64,000 bases of DNA from positions 62,001 to 126,000 of the forward strand of contig NZ_JAUSYZ010000002.1 in NCBI RefSeq assembly GCF_030817195.1. Direction: 5' to 3'. Each line of letters begins with the position of its first letter. Position 1 is the stretch's first letter. Below the pieces are notes generated by a model. It made no database searches. It had not been told where the DNA came from and saw only the letters and a program-made list of their open reading frames with translations. The position numbers were made by a program, and so were the translations under genes. The DNA comes from Arthrobacter globiformis. GTDB lineage: Bacteria > Actinomycetota > Actinomycetes > Actinomycetales > Micrococcaceae. Positions 1 through 9,144 of this stretch are shown in pieces.

Positions 1-22
1 GTCTAGACACCGGACCCCCGTG

Positions 23-631
23 TTATTTGTACGGGTGTCTCGCGGCCCAGTCAGGTGCAGGCGGGGCCATCCGCACGTCTGTTACACGCTCGTAGCCCAA
101 CGGCCGCGTCGGTGAAATCAACTCCATCTGCTGTCCCCATGGGGTCTGAAAATAGCACCAGCGGTTGCCGTCAGTCGGGCCACCATCCGTAACATTCTTT
201 GGCTCTCCCTGGAGGACTACACCAGGGACGTCGCGAAGGTAATTGACTGCGGCAACTATATCGTCGACATAGATTGCTAAATGGCTCCCTCCCCAGTCGC
301 TATTTTTGGGCAGTGTCTGCACTTGGTCAGGCGACTGATACTGGAAGAGCTCGATGTTGAAGGTCGGCCCCATGCGAAGCATAGCGATGTCGCAGGAAGC
401 GTCAGCGTGAACGTTGAGGTTGTCCGTCATCCATGACGTCCCGCTCGACTGGAACGGGCCAATTCGCCATGCAACCTCACATCCCAAATGCTCAACGAAG
501 AATCCGATGGCTGCATCCAAATCAGGAACGGTCAACCCCATGTGGTCGACATTCCGGGCTGTGGGAATTCCCCGGGCCGGTTTGGCAGGCATATCGCCCG
601 CTTGCGACGCAGGTACTGGTTGTGAACTCAA
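23..631 (-). CDS. VOC (glyoxalase/extradiol dioxygenase fold) protein
   Basis: A 202-residue protein of the vicinal-oxygen-chelate superfamily, probably a metal-dependent enzyme acting on a small organic intermediate. The core begins near residue 28 with a DHMGLTVPDLDAAIGFFVEHLG module, and a second half carries HLAIYVDDI and ends in WGQQMELISP, where the Glu is the usual metal ligand. The start is a TTG at 631 preceded by AAGGG six bases upstream; no better ATG is available. It is the last gene of a minus-strand run (binding protein, ATPase, permease, EthD, VOC), so it may process the imported compound. The substrate cannot be told from sequence. A second, distinct VOC protein lies at 12278-12751 in the related module. 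Confidence 0.8.
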   Translation of the reverse strand: MSSQPVPASQAGDMPAKPARGIPTARNVDHMGLTVPDLDAAIGFFVEHLGCEVAWRIGPFQSSGTSWMTDNLNVHADASCDIAMLRMGPTFNIELFQYQSPDQVQTLPKNSDWGGSHLAIYVDDIVAAVNYLRDVPGVVLQGEPKNVTDGGPTDGNRWCYFQTPWGQQMELISPTRPLGYERVTDVRMAPPAPDWAARHPYK

Positions 632-717
632 GATCTACCCTTACCCCTCGGAGACGTCAATGGGAGCCAACTGCCTCGCCTGGAGAATCTAAGCAACATT
701 GACAACGGTCTTGCCCC

Positions 718-1089
718 TTACTCTTGGTGCACGCGGTTCTTGACCCAGTGCTTGGCAGCAGTATGAGACTGGTTTACTTCCACAGGAATAGTGAGGACGG
801 TGTCCCAATCGATGAATTCACCTGTATCCTCATTCAGTGCAATTCCTTCAGGTGACGCATAGGCGAGGTCTGCTGCTTCTTTTGACTCAAATGTGTATTC
901 GGAGACGGCATCGTAGTCTGGAAAGGAGTCTGATCCATACCATGCACCATGCACTATCGGCATCTGATTGTATGAGATCAATCCCGGTATTGCCGTTGCC
1001 AATGGGAAATGAACTTCCGCGTAATGCTGAAAGTATTCCTCTTGGCTGAGCCCCGCCTTGCGCTTAGTAACAAAAATCAGCTTGTACAT
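718..1089 (-). CDS. EthD-family protein
   Basis: A 123-residue protein matching the EthD family of small dimeric alpha-beta barrel proteins (YKLIFVTKRKAGLSQEEYFQHY, with the HFPLA segment near residue 27). Family members accompany catabolic gene sets and some act as small cofactor-free enzymes. The ATG at 1089 has an AAAAGGAG ribosome site; a longer open frame extends upstream but overlaps the permease gene and has no family homology, so this start was preferred. It lies 26 bp after the permease gene and is likely co-transcribed with the transporter. Its reaction is unknown. Confidence 0.8.
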   Translation of the reverse strand: MYKLIFVTKRKAGLSQEEYFQHYAEVHFPLATAIPGLISYNQMPIVHGAWYGSDSFPDYDAVSEYTFESKEAADLAYASPEGIALNEDTGEFIDWDTVLTIPVEVNQSHTAAKHWVKNRVHQE

Positions 1090-1115
1090 CTTCTGGTCTC
1101 CTTTTTCAGATCCAA

Positions 1116-2108
1116 CTAAGCTCTCTTGCGCTTGCGAGAAACGAAGCCGGATACGGCAACGGAAAGAATGAGCGCGGATCCGTTGAATGCGTTTGTTACC
1201 CACGTCTGGGCACCAAGAAGTGTGAGGCCATTGGAGCCTACAGCGAGAAGGATCACGCCGACGACAGTTCCCCAAACGTTGAACAAGCCCGGGCGAATGG
1301 TCGTGGCGCCAAGGAACGCCGCCGCATATGCGGGCAGGAGAAAATCTGGTCCGAGGGAGGGTGGAGCACTCCCAGCGCGGGAAGCCTGCAGCAACCCCGC
1401 AAGCGCCGCCAAGATGGACCCGAGAATGAATGCAAGTGCCAAGTAGCGGCTGGTGTTGATGCCGGACAGCGTCGCGGCACTTCGGCCCAGTCCCGTCGCG
1501 CGCGAGTACCTGCCGAAGGGAGTCTTCTCCATGACCAACCACAGGATGAGCGCAGCGACGACAAGATAGGCGAGGACGACCTGGATACCGCCGACGCGCG
1601 TGGTCGTGAGGAGTGCAAACTGCGGTACTTTCAGCGTCAGCAAGGAGCTATTTGTCAGCAACAAATTGCCGCCCGCAAGTAATGTGGCCACACCCAGGGT
1701 CGCGATAAAGGCGTTGACCCGGAAAACAATGACCAGCACGGCATTGAAGGCTCCAATTACCGCGCCTACGATCAGCGTCAACAGAATTACCACCGGGAGA
1801 GGGAGGCCGCTGTTTGCCAAAGTGAGAGATGTTATGGCACTGAAGCCCAAAGTGGCACCCAGTGAAAGATCAAACTCGCCCACCGTCAGTGGCAAAATCG
1901 CGGCAAGAGCCAAGATTCCCGGGATAGCCAGGTTGGCAAGCAGCAGCCGCACGTTGTCGAACCGCGCGAATGATGGGGAGAGAACGCTGAATGCGACAAT
2001 GATCAACACCAGGAAGATCACGATGCCGTACGCAGCGAAGGGGTTTCTGCGAGCTCGTGGTGCGGACTTTTTCAAAGCCTTCGACTCCACGATTTTGGTT
2101 GCTGTCAT
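1116..2108 (-). CDS. Sugar-type ABC transporter permease (RbsC-like)
   Basis: A 330-residue inner-membrane permease of the ribose/xylose (BPD_transp_2) ABC family. It shows about eight to ten hydrophobic segments, beginning YGIVIFLVLIIVAF near residue 27, and the family hallmark GEFDLSLGATLGFSAI near residue 77. The C-terminal part reads FLGATTIRPGLFNVWGTVVG, also typical. It sits 9 bp after the double ATPase gene and 26 bp before the EthD gene. It is clearly paralogous to the permease at 16170-17189, since both share the QTWVTNAFNG-type C-terminal segment. Members of this family import ribose-like sugars but also nucleosides and other small molecules, so the substrate remains open. Confidence 0.9.
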   Translation of the reverse strand: MTATKIVESKALKKSAPRARRNPFAAYGIVIFLVLIIVAFSVLSPSFARFDNVRLLLANLAIPGILALAAILPLTVGEFDLSLGATLGFSAITSLTLANSGLPLPVVILLTLIVGAVIGAFNAVLVIVFRVNAFIATLGVATLLAGGNLLLTNSSLLTLKVPQFALLTTTRVGGIQVVLAYLVVAALILWLVMEKTPFGRYSRATGLGRSAATLSGINTSRYLALAFILGSILAALAGLLQASRAGSAPPSLGPDFLLPAYAAAFLGATTIRPGLFNVWGTVVGVILLAVGSNGLTLLGAQTWVTNAFNGSALILSVAVSGFVSRKRKRA

Positions 2109-2117
2109 AACTCTTTC

Positions 2118-3680
2118 CTAGAATTGCTTGCCGGAAGTGTTTCCACGGCTGCTGAGGGTTGTGAGGTTGGCCTCCGTTAGGTACTGGCCTTCGACTTCGG
2201 CCACAAGATGGCCGCGGTCGAGAATGAGGACCCTGTCACAAACTGCGGCAAGTTCCTGGAAATCGCTCGAACCTACAGCTACGGCGATGCCTGTGGACGC
2301 CATAGCCCGCAACGAGGTGCATATTTCCTGTTTAGCCAAGGCGTCGACACCCTGGGTTGGCTCGTCCAGAACCATCAGATGCTTTGCCTGCGATGAGGCG
2401 CGAGCGACGACTACCTTTTGTTGATTTCCGCCGGACAAGTTCGCCATGGTCGCCTCCGGATCGGCCGGTTTAACGGAGAATTCTTCGATCTGGCGTACTG
2501 ATTCCGCAAGCTCGCGCTGTGGTTCAAGCAGTTGGGCTCGGTTCACGAAAGAGCCAAGGCGGCCGAGAGTAACGTTCTCCCTCACGGTCATATCGACGAT
2601 GCAGCCGTCCGCCCGCCGGTTCTGGGGAACGGATGCCACTCCCCGCTGTACGGCGTATTGCGGAGTCTTTGGATCATAGGGTTTACCCTGAAGGACCATC
2701 TCCCCGCTTGTGTGGGTTTGCGCACCTGTCAGGACGCGGGTCAATTCACTCCTTCCACACCCGGCCAAGCCCGCGATCCCCAGCACTTCACCGGCATGGA
2801 TAGTGAAGCTGATGTCCCTCAGGCGGCTCGCCCGGATTCCGGAGAGAGCCATCAGGGCCGGCCCTCGCGCCGGCTCATGGTCTTCCGTCAGCACTTCTTC
2901 TAAGGCCTTCCCAAGGATCAGCGAAACGATACCTGCTGAGTCAAGCGACCCGAGCGACTGTTCGGCCACAACCTTTCCGTCTCGCAGGACAACGACACGG
3001 TCGGCGATCCGACGAACCTCATCAGTTCTGTGACTGACATAGACCACGGTGCCGCCCAAGTCCCGGACACGCTCCAGGACGGACAGTACGCGCTCGACCT
3101 CCTCAGCGGGTAAGGACGCTGTGGGTTCATCCAGAACAAGAATGTGGCGGGAGAGCACTTCCGGGCTCAGGGCCCCCTCGTCCTGAAGCAGGCGAGCAAT
3201 GCCGACCATTGTTCTGGTGGACGGATCTAGTGCTCCGACCAAGGTTTCCGGGTGCTCGTGGATGTCGAAAAATGCCAGAGCTTGAGAAACATGTTCGTTC
3301 TGTAGTTGTGAACTGATTAGCGGAGTCCCATTCCATCGGCGAAAGCTGTCTGCGAATGCGAAGTTGTCGGCAATTGACAGCTCTGGGATCAGTCCGAGGT
3401 CCTGGTGCAGAAACCGGAACCCCCGCTGATGGGATATGTGCGGCGTCAGGGGAAGCTCTACGGTTTCTTCCGCAACTTCGAGTGTTCCGCCTGGATCTGG
3501 TGCATATATGCCTGCCAGGATCTTGATTATTGTCGATTTGCCGGAACCGTTCATACCGAGCAGCGCTGTTATGGAGCCTTTCGGGATGGAGAAGCTGACG
3601 TCATCTAGTGCCTTTTGCCCGTTGAAGGTCTTGGAGATACCGCTCAACGCCAACTGGATGTGGCTGACGGATGCTTCCAT
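2118..3680 (-). CDS. Sugar-type ABC transporter double ATPase (RbsA-like)
   Basis: A 520-residue tandem ABC ATPase that powers the adjacent permease. Domain 1 has Walker A GMNGSGKST and Walker B LVLDEPTAS, but the usual LSxGxQQ signature is replaced by LDPSTRTMVGIARLL. Domain 2 has a degenerate Walker A (GLAGCGRSE, Arg in place of Lys) and an intact signature LSGGNQQKVVVAR. One composite ATP site (Walker A of domain 1 with the signature of domain 2) is therefore canonical and the other degenerate. The gene starts 6 bp after the binding-protein stop. The paralogue at 17240-18805 has the same architecture. Confidence 0.92.
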   Translation of the reverse strand: MEASVSHIQLALSGISKTFNGQKALDDVSFSIPKGSITALLGMNGSGKSTIIKILAGIYAPDPGGTLEVAEETVELPLTPHISHQRGFRFLHQDLGLIPELSIADNFAFADSFRRWNGTPLISSQLQNEHVSQALAFFDIHEHPETLVGALDPSTRTMVGIARLLQDEGALSPEVLSRHILVLDEPTASLPAEEVERVLSVLERVRDLGGTVVYVSHRTDEVRRIADRVVVLRDGKVVAEQSLGSLDSAGIVSLILGKALEEVLTEDHEPARGPALMALSGIRASRLRDISFTIHAGEVLGIAGLAGCGRSELTRVLTGAQTHTSGEMVLQGKPYDPKTPQYAVQRGVASVPQNRRADGCIVDMTVRENVTLGRLGSFVNRAQLLEPQRELAESVRQIEEFSVKPADPEATMANLSGGNQQKVVVARASSQAKHLMVLDEPTQGVDALAKQEICTSLRAMASTGIAVAVGSSDFQELAAVCDRVLILDRGHLVAEVEGQYLTEANLTTLSSRGNTSGKQF

Positions 3681-3686
3681 GGCTGT

Positions 3687-4787
3687 CTACTTCCAACGAT
3701 TCAAGTAAGCGGACTTCCAGTCGACGTCGCCATCCCAGGGGATGGTGGTGATGTTGTCTTTCGTGACAAGCTTGTAGGGTCCCGCGATATTGAGATCCGC
3801 CTTGCCACCCTTGAACAGCGTGTTCATGGTGTCCAGAGACTGGTAGGCAAGCCAGGGGGAGCTCGCAGCGACGTCCGCGGACTGGATTCCGCCAGCCTTC
3901 ACATCGGCAAGGTTGGCCTCCAACCCATCCGTGGAAACCATTTTGATGTTGTCGCCGTTCGCGCTGCGCTGGATGACCGGTCGGATGCTCGCGCCGGCTG
4001 CATCGTAACTCGCCCAGACGTAATCAGTCTCGGGATGGGCGGCCAGCGCTGATTCAAACTGCGTCGGGAGGCCGGTCGACAGGTCAGCGATCTGGAAGCT
4101 GATGTCATCAGTGGTGGTGCAGCCACTGCAGAATTCCTTTAGGCCGTTTACAAGACCTTCGTGAATCTTAGCCACGGCCTGGAACTCCGGGTCATTGACG
4201 AGAAGGACTTTGGCCGTGCCCTTGCTCTGGACGGTAATTTGGGCGGCCAGCAGACGTCCCATGCCTTCAGGCGAGGGTTCAATGTTGACATCAAACTGCC
4301 CCGGCTCGTTTCCGCCACCTTCCACATTGATGGTCTTGATTCCCCGCTGGCGGGCCTCTGCCAGGTCAGAGGCCAGTCCGCCCGGAGAACCCGCCAAGAA
4401 GAAAATGCCGTCGGCCTTGAGGTTGATCGCCTGCTGTACCGCGGCGCGCGCAGCGTTGGGATCTCCAGCAGGGTCAATCATCTGGGTCCTCCACCCCACC
4501 GCCTTTGCGGCCTCGGCGAAGGCGTCCACGCCACGCTTGCAGTTCTCCGCTGCGTAGGCGCACGGGACAGTTATGACGAACTTGCCCGGTTGGACCTTGT
4601 TGGTTCCAGTGGGCAGCTCCTTTTCGGAGACCGACGCCTTGTACTGGTTGACCAGTGCTGTGGCAGCTTCGAGTCCTTTCTGGTCCACTGAGCTGGCGGA
4701 TCCTGCGCTAGTTTCGGCGCCTGAGCAGGCGGTCAGGGTAAGCGTAAGGGCGGCAAGCGATGCGGCCGCGATACGTCCAAGTTTCAT
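3687..4787 (-). CDS. Sugar-type ABC transporter substrate-binding lipoprotein
   Basis: A 366-residue periplasmic-binding-protein type I receptor, the extracellular component of the importer encoded downstream. The N-terminus is a lipoprotein signal (positive MKLGR, hydrophobic stretch, lipobox LTAC with Cys21), so it should be anchored on the outer face of the membrane. The mature region carries PCAYAAENCKRGVDAFAEA and QMIDPAGDPNAARAAVQQAI, features it shares with the paralogue at 15009-16124. It is the first gene of the importer operon, and the TGATCATA motif at 4944-4951 lies about 150 bp upstream. The ligand is unknown. Confidence 0.9.
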   Translation of the reverse strand: MKLGRIAAASLAALTLTLTACSGAETSAGSASSVDQKGLEAATALVNQYKASVSEKELPTGTNKVQPGKFVITVPCAYAAENCKRGVDAFAEAAKAVGWRTQMIDPAGDPNAARAAVQQAINLKADGIFFLAGSPGGLASDLAEARQRGIKTINVEGGGNEPGQFDVNIEPSPEGMGRLLAAQITVQSKGTAKVLLVNDPEFQAVAKIHEGLVNGLKEFCSGCTTTDDISFQIADLSTGLPTQFESALAAHPETDYVWASYDAAGASIRPVIQRSANGDNIKMVSTDGLEANLADVKAGGIQSADVAASSPWLAYQSLDTMNTLFKGGKADLNIAGPYKLVTKDNITTIPWDGDVDWKSAYLNRWK

Positions 4788-4938
4788 TTGAGTCCTCTAA
4801 TAGTGTGGCTGGGGCGCGAGGGCGCCACGTGATTCTTGAGCTGGCAGGGGTCTGCTGGACCGACACCCTCGTTGGTCCCCGCACCCATGAAAAGCGAGAC
4901 GTTGCTTCCGCTACACGACCTATAACCTACGTCACAAG

Positions 4939-4970
4939 TGATCTGATCATAAATATAATCAATTATCAAG
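4939..4970. promoter_or_regulatory. Candidate operator with TGATCATA core
   Basis: An AT-rich tract in the 347-bp gap upstream of the binding-protein gene contains TGATC twice in overlap (4939-4943 and 4944-4948) followed by ATA, giving TGATCATA at 4944-4951. The same core recurs at 5789, 18940, 18957 and 42278, and in reverse at 7006-7014, in each case in a promoter region near an FCD-type GntR gene. I infer a regulator binding site; no binding data exist here. Confidence 0.5.
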
Positions 4971-5030
4971 ACTCGACAACTGGCTGCCCGAGCCCTACAA
5001 ACTTGCTGAGATCGGCCTGCAGTATGCGGA

Positions 5031-5078
5031 CGGAGCAAGGTGAGTGCCCCGCGCCAGAGGGTCGCTCACCTTGCTCCG
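5031..5078. terminator. Perfect 14-bp inverted repeat after the SnoaL gene
   Basis: The arms at 5031-5044 (CGGAGCAAGGTGAG) and 5065-5078 are perfectly complementary and separated by 20 bases. The hairpin lies about 57 bp past the stop of the minus-strand gene at 5135-5644 and upstream of the importer promoter. No T-run follows, so it could be a factor-dependent terminator or an mRNA-end structure. Confidence 0.5.
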
Positions 5079-5134
5079 GCTGGATGGATGACTTCGACCC
5101 GTGAGCCTTCAGCCGCGGGTTAATGCGAGAGGGG

Positions 5135-5644
5135 TTAGAAGGGACGGTCCAGGCCGTCGAAGATGTGGCTGATACGCCAAACGGTGTCCTGCTTTTCCAG
5201 CTCAAACCGGTAGAACCCTGTCGTGGCAAGGTGCGCGGAGTCGCGAATGCTGAAGACGGCGAGGTAGGTGACGACAACGGCCCGATCCGCCGATATCTCC
5301 TCGATGATTACATTGCTGACGAGGTGCCGGCGCTGATCGTCTTGGCTGTCCATAATTTCCGACAGCCATTCCACAACGGTGTCGCGACCCTCGACTGACT
5401 GCACGTCAGAACCAGCGATGCTAATCGAGAATTTGGCATCGTCGGTAAGGAGGCTTCGCAGCACCTCCAGGCGTCGTTCGTCGTACGCATAGCTGTAGCG
5501 GAGGGCACTTTCCCGCGCCAGATCACGATCCGCAAGTTCCTCTATCGTTGCGGGAACCGCGGACGGGTTCTGAAGATTCAGGAAGCCCGCGGCGTGGGCC
5601 CAGGCCGGCGAACACGTGCCGGAGTCGGTATTGGTTTCAGTCAT
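5135..5644 (-). CDS. SnoaL-like (NTF2 fold) protein, possible dehydratase
   Basis: A 169-residue SnoaL/NTF2-fold protein of the SnoaL_4 type, a fold used by dehydratases and isomerases such as scytalone dehydratase and the bile-acid dehydratase BaiE. It shows the helix RYSYAYDERR (Tyr52, Tyr54, Asp55) and the DQRRHLVSNV segment (Arg105, Arg106, His107), which could supply acid-base residues. The closest relative in the window is the protein at 13593-14099 (same length, same AWAHA and DQRRHL segments). The ATG at 5644 has an AGGA upstream. It is divergent from the SDR gene at 6076 across a region with TGATCA motifs. A dehydratase role is inferred from fold and context only. Confidence 0.8.
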   Translation of the reverse strand: MTETNTDSGTCSPAWAHAAGFLNLQNPSAVPATIEELADRDLARESALRYSYAYDERRLEVLRSLLTDDAKFSISIAGSDVQSVEGRDTVVEWLSEIMDSQDDQRRHLVSNVIIEEISADRAVVVTYLAVFSIRDSAHLATTGFYRFELEKQDTVWRISHIFDGLDRPF

Positions 5645-5788
5645 GCTATTTCCTCCTTGGAATGCCTTCTTTTCCGCCGACCACGGGGCCGGTTGGTCTA
5701 TCCCTGCATGCGGGCATGTGCAGAACCTCCGTGCTTCTCGAGCCTAATAGCCCAGCAAGCACGCTGTTGCTCGCGTCACATCTCGATT

Positions 5789-5845
5789 TGATCATAAAGT
5801 AGATATCTTTTCAAGCATCTTCTAATTTGATCAGTTATTTGATAT
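5789..5845. promoter_or_regulatory. Divergent promoter region with TGATCATA motifs
   Basis: The 431-bp gap between the SnoaL gene (minus) and the SDR gene (plus) contains TGATCATA at 5789-5796, a following AGATATC at 5801-5807, and a second TGATCA at 5828-5833. They lie about 150 bp from the SnoaL start and 240 bp from the SDR start. The core is shared with the other catabolic promoters of the window. The rest of the gap (5846-6075) shows no gene. Confidence 0.5.
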
Positions 5846-6075
5846 GTTCGGAGGCGCGGAGGGGCGTGTCGGCCAGAGTGCCGAGTCGGCTGGCCCCGCA
5901 AGCTACGCGCCGCGAGGAATATGAGTGAGTAGAGAGATCTGCCACCGCGTTCTTGCAGGAGCCGACGCATGTCCTGACCAAAGACACCTGCTTGCGCAGA
6001 ATTCCTGCGCTGCGTATTGCGCCCTCCGTGCCACCGTTGTAACCATCCCTTCTCTCCAGACAAGGAAGTCAGGTC

Positions 6076-6822
6076 ATGAAAGAACTCCAAGGCCAAGTAG
6101 CAGTCGTCACCGGGGCGGGGCAGGGAATTGGGAGGGGTATCGCTCAGGTTCTCGCCCGACATGGAGCGAATGTCGTACTCACGGATCTTGATGAAGAACG
6201 TGCCCAGGTCGCGGCCGAGGAAATTAAGTCAGTCGGAGGGTCCGCTCTGGCTGTGCAGCAAAATGTCCTGGATCTTGAATCCAGCGTCCGTGTCCAAGAG
6301 TCTGCTATCGATAATTTCGGAAAGTTTGACATCTTGGTGAATAATGCCGGGGTCGCCATTCAGAAACCATTCGATGAGGTGACTGAGAAGGACTGGGACC
6401 TCATCAACGATATCAACAGCAAGGCCTTGTTCTTCGCATGTCAGGCCGCTGGCAAGCACTTTCGAAGCCAGAGGGCAGGCAAAATCGTCAACGTGGCGTC
6501 GTTTTGTGGCAAGCAGGCAATTCTTGAATATGCCCCCTACAACGCTTCCAAGTTCTCCGTGGTTGGTATCACACAGACTCTGGCGCTTGAACTTGGGCCT
6601 TATGGCGTCAATGTGAACGCGGTGTGCCCCGGTGTTGTAAAAACTCCTATGTGGGAGGCACTTCCCCCCGAGCAGTGGGCAATGCAGGAAGAGAAAATAC
6701 CCCTCCGGCGCGGACAAACTGCGGAGGACATCGGGGAAGCCGTTGCCTTCCTTGCTTCAGAGCGAGCCAGGAGTATCACGGGCGCCAGTGTGCCAATCAC
6801 GGGCGGACTGGCTATGTGGTAA
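6076..6822 (+). CDS. SDR-family NAD(P)-dependent oxidoreductase
   Basis: A 248-residue classical short-chain dehydrogenase with every hallmark: the nucleotide motif TGAGQGIG (residues 12-19), Asp37 at the end of the second strand (favouring NAD(H)), NNAG near 89, catalytic Ser142, Tyr155 and Lys159 (ASFCGK and YNASK), and the NVNAVCPGVVKTPM stretch. It probably oxidises a secondary alcohol on a cyclic substrate. The ATG follows AAGGAAG. It is the first plus-strand gene of module A, before the GntR gene. The SDR at 12799-13569 is its closest paralogue here but has lost key residues. Confidence 0.9.
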   Translation: MKELQGQVAVVTGAGQGIGRGIAQVLARHGANVVLTDLDEERAQVAAEEIKSVGGSALAVQQNVLDLESSVRVQESAIDNFGKFDILVNNAGVAIQKPFDEVTEKDWDLINDINSKALFFACQAAGKHFRSQRAGKIVNVASFCGKQAILEYAPYNASKFSVVGITQTLALELGPYGVNVNAVCPGVVKTPMWEALPPEQWAMQEEKIPLRRGQTAEDIGEAVAFLASERARSITGASVPITGGLAMW

Positions 6823-7005
6823 ATCAGAGCCGCAAACCACGAGTCGGCGTTCAGCGTGGCCGAAGATGCTCGGGGATGGATTCGGGCCGTTTCGGAGCAT
6901 TTCCAGAGGAGGAGGAAAGGTGTTCTCTGTGCATTTCCCGCCTGACGGGCTTGATAGGTCTCCGGATCCGCCGCGGCCAAAGTGCCCGGAGCGCCCTTGC
7001 CGCAA

Positions 7006-7014
7006 ATATGATCA
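7006..7014. promoter_or_regulatory. Candidate operator upstream of GntR gene
   Basis: In the 370-bp gap between the SDR and GntR genes, ATATGATCA at 7006-7014 reads TGATCATAT on the minus strand, the same first nine bases as the tandem repeat at 18940. It lies about 180 bp before the GntR start, so autoregulation is possible. The rest of the gap shows nothing I can name. Confidence 0.4.
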
Positions 7015-7192
7015 GATGTGGCATATAATTCCCTTAACACTATGCGGGCTTACCACGTATCCGCTGGCCGGTCAGTTCGTGCCTGTGGCCGGACGAGGGA
7101 CAAGGTGCATGCCGTAGAAGATTTACCGAAGGGCCGGACGGGCGCAAACTCCCGTTTGCAACCTACGCGAAGTGACTAGTCAGGAGAATGAC

Positions 7193-7894
7193 ATGAAAGC
7201 GGGCGGACCCTCCGGAGCAAAGACTGCTCTCGCCTATAACCACGTCAAGCGCCGGATTCTGGAGGGTACGTACTCCCCCGGGTATCGACTTGTCCTTGAA
7301 CAAATCTCCCGTGAGGCAAGCGTCAGTACAGTACCTGTAAGAGAAGCGCTAAGGCGACTCGAAGCTGAAGGGTATGTCGTTTACAACCACAACGCGGGAG
7401 CCCGGGTAGCGGAACTGGACGCAGCCTCTTATGACGCGATTCAGCAGGTTATAGCCGTCCTTGAAGGTGCCGCTACAGCAAGCGCTGCGCCCTTTGTCAC
7501 TGGCGAGGCGCTAGCGCAGGCGAAGGTGCTGAATGAGGAGATGCGCCGCTGCCGCGAGTTATTTGACGCTGAAGGATTCATGGAGCTTAACGGCAAGTTT
7601 CACGACCTGCTATGCGGCCCTTGCCAGAACGAGCGGTTGCTTGAACTACTCAACGGTGAGCGGAGTCGGATGAGCATCCTCCGCCAGCCAACTCTTGGCA
7701 TTATCCTCCGTCTTGCAGAGCAGTTCATTGACGACCACGACAGGTTGATAGCGTTGATCGCTGTCGATCCCTACAGCACGGACATCCAGATGCTCGCCCA
7801 GGCACACAAGCAAAGAATTCTCGAAGCTGTCCGATCAGCCACGGCTACCGCTCAGACTAAGGGTGGCAAGGAAGAATTGGTGGGGCAGGTTTGA
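7193..7894 (+). CDS. GntR-family transcriptional regulator (FCD type)
   Basis: A 233-residue regulator with an N-terminal winged helix (YNHVKRRILEGTYSPGYRLVLEQISREA, then VPVREALRRLEAEGYV) and a C-terminal all-helical FCD ligand-binding domain (FHDLLCGPCQNERLLELL, DDHDRLIALI). FCD regulators usually repress a catabolic operon until a carboxylate or related effector binds. A GTG at 7172 opens the same frame, but AGGAG at 7182-7186 sits correctly only for the ATG at 7193. It closely resembles the regulator at 20682-21398, which supports duplication of the modules. Its likely target is the TGATCATA motif, by inference. Confidence 0.9.
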   Translation: MKAGGPSGAKTALAYNHVKRRILEGTYSPGYRLVLEQISREASVSTVPVREALRRLEAEGYVVYNHNAGARVAELDAASYDAIQQVIAVLEGAATASAAPFVTGEALAQAKVLNEEMRRCRELFDAEGFMELNGKFHDLLCGPCQNERLLELLNGERSRMSILRQPTLGIILRLAEQFIDDHDRLIALIAVDPYSTDIQMLAQAHKQRILEAVRSATATAQTKGGKEELVGQV

Positions 7895-7929
7895 CATTAG
7901 CCTTGGTGTCGCTTAGGAGTTCGGTTTTG

Positions 7930-9000
7930 GAGATCATGCGTTGGGGGTCGCGGCCTCTATCCGGTTACCGTTAGTCATTCAGTGGTGACGTATAGCGGTG
8001 CCATTTGAGTTGCGCGGTCGCGCACGTCGATGAAGTAGGCGGCTCCAGGTTTCCTGTGAACTCACCGGTGGTAAGCAGTGCCAGGCCGGCGGTAAGCATG
8101 GCGTGTTCAACTGCGACAACCACCTTGAGGAGTCCGCGCCGAGAGGCCATGCTCCGGTATTGGCTGCGAAATATGTGCTGTCGGAACGCCGAGAGTGCCG
8201 CGATGCGAGGGCGTCACGGAGGTAGTGCTGCCCTGCCGGGTTTTGGTTGCCCTGACCCGGCCGGCGGACTCGTTGGAGCCGGGTGACGTTCAGCCTGGGA
8301 TGCCACCTGCTGCGGCGATAAGACGCCAGTGTCCGGCCCCTGTCTCGGCGATGACCTCGCCAATCCTATGCTGAATCCCGGAATGCTCTTCGGGAGCCCT
8401 TGGGCAAAACGCAAGGGCTCCGTCGGCGGTTCAATCCTGGTGCGAAGGTTCATCGATGTCACTTGTGTGGGCATCGATGCGGGTTTCGGTACAGTTCCGC
8501 CGTGTACCGATGATGGTCGCTGTACCGGTCAGTGAAGGCATCGGTAGATCCCGGATCTTTGGCCGCATCAGCCGGTGCCCCAGCTCCGCCAGGACTGCCG
8601 GACCCTGGCGCATCAGCCGCCCCGATACTCCGTAATCTCCGAGGCCACGGAGGACAGCTTGAAGCAGGCGTCTTCAGCAGTTTCTCTGCACTTCCCTGGT
8701 GCTGACCGTCCTCGCCCCGGTCAGGTCGCGCAGTTCGCGAATTGGCGGAAGAGGAACTAATGGAGGAGCGCGTCAGCCGTGCGCACCCCGGTCGGCAAGC
8801 CAGGCCGCGTCGGAGACAGGGATCTTACGGCCCGGCACGTTTATGGCGCCACGGGCATTGACCAGCATCACGTCCAGCCCGTTGTCGTCCAGGCGGTAGC
8901 GGAAGGGCGCCAGTAGTCGGTGGACGTGGTGGGCCTGCCTCCAGGGCCCTGGTCGCAGACCTTGTTGTCAACGATAGACAAGCAAAGTCTTTCCTCAGAG
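7930..9000 (-). pseudogene. Degenerate IS110-family transposase relic
   Basis: The minus strand carries recognisable IS110-type transposase pieces in order, broken by frameshifts and stops. STDYWRP and RYRLDDNGLDVMLVNARGA with VPGRKIPVSDAAWLA lie near 8780-8935. PPIRELRDLTGARTV lies near 8700-8760, KLSSVASEITEYRGG near 8620-8665, and SGRLM with AVLAEL near 8560-8620. Further on are IDAHTSDIDE near 8460, IGEVIAETGAGHWRL near 8330-8370, SNESAGRVRATKTR near 8230-8280, and a C-terminal AAYFIDVRDRATQM near 8000-8045. No intact reading frame remains, so it cannot transpose on its own. No clear terminal repeats were found, and IS110 elements often lack them. Confidence 0.75.
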
Positions 9001-9144
9001 CCTGTTCCCGACCATGTGGATCAGCCATGTCGACCGGGCGAACGTTAGCTCTTGTTTCGGCGACCTCGAATGTCCGAGGGGTGCGGGCTTTCGCGGCCAT
9101 CGGCTTGCATCTCTGCGTTCCCCGTCGGGCGTCTCAGACGAACG

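Noticed and set aside
8005..8474. Short plus- and minus-strand frames in the IS110 gap as genes
   Set aside because: The segments match frame-broken transposase pieces; no intact gene is present.
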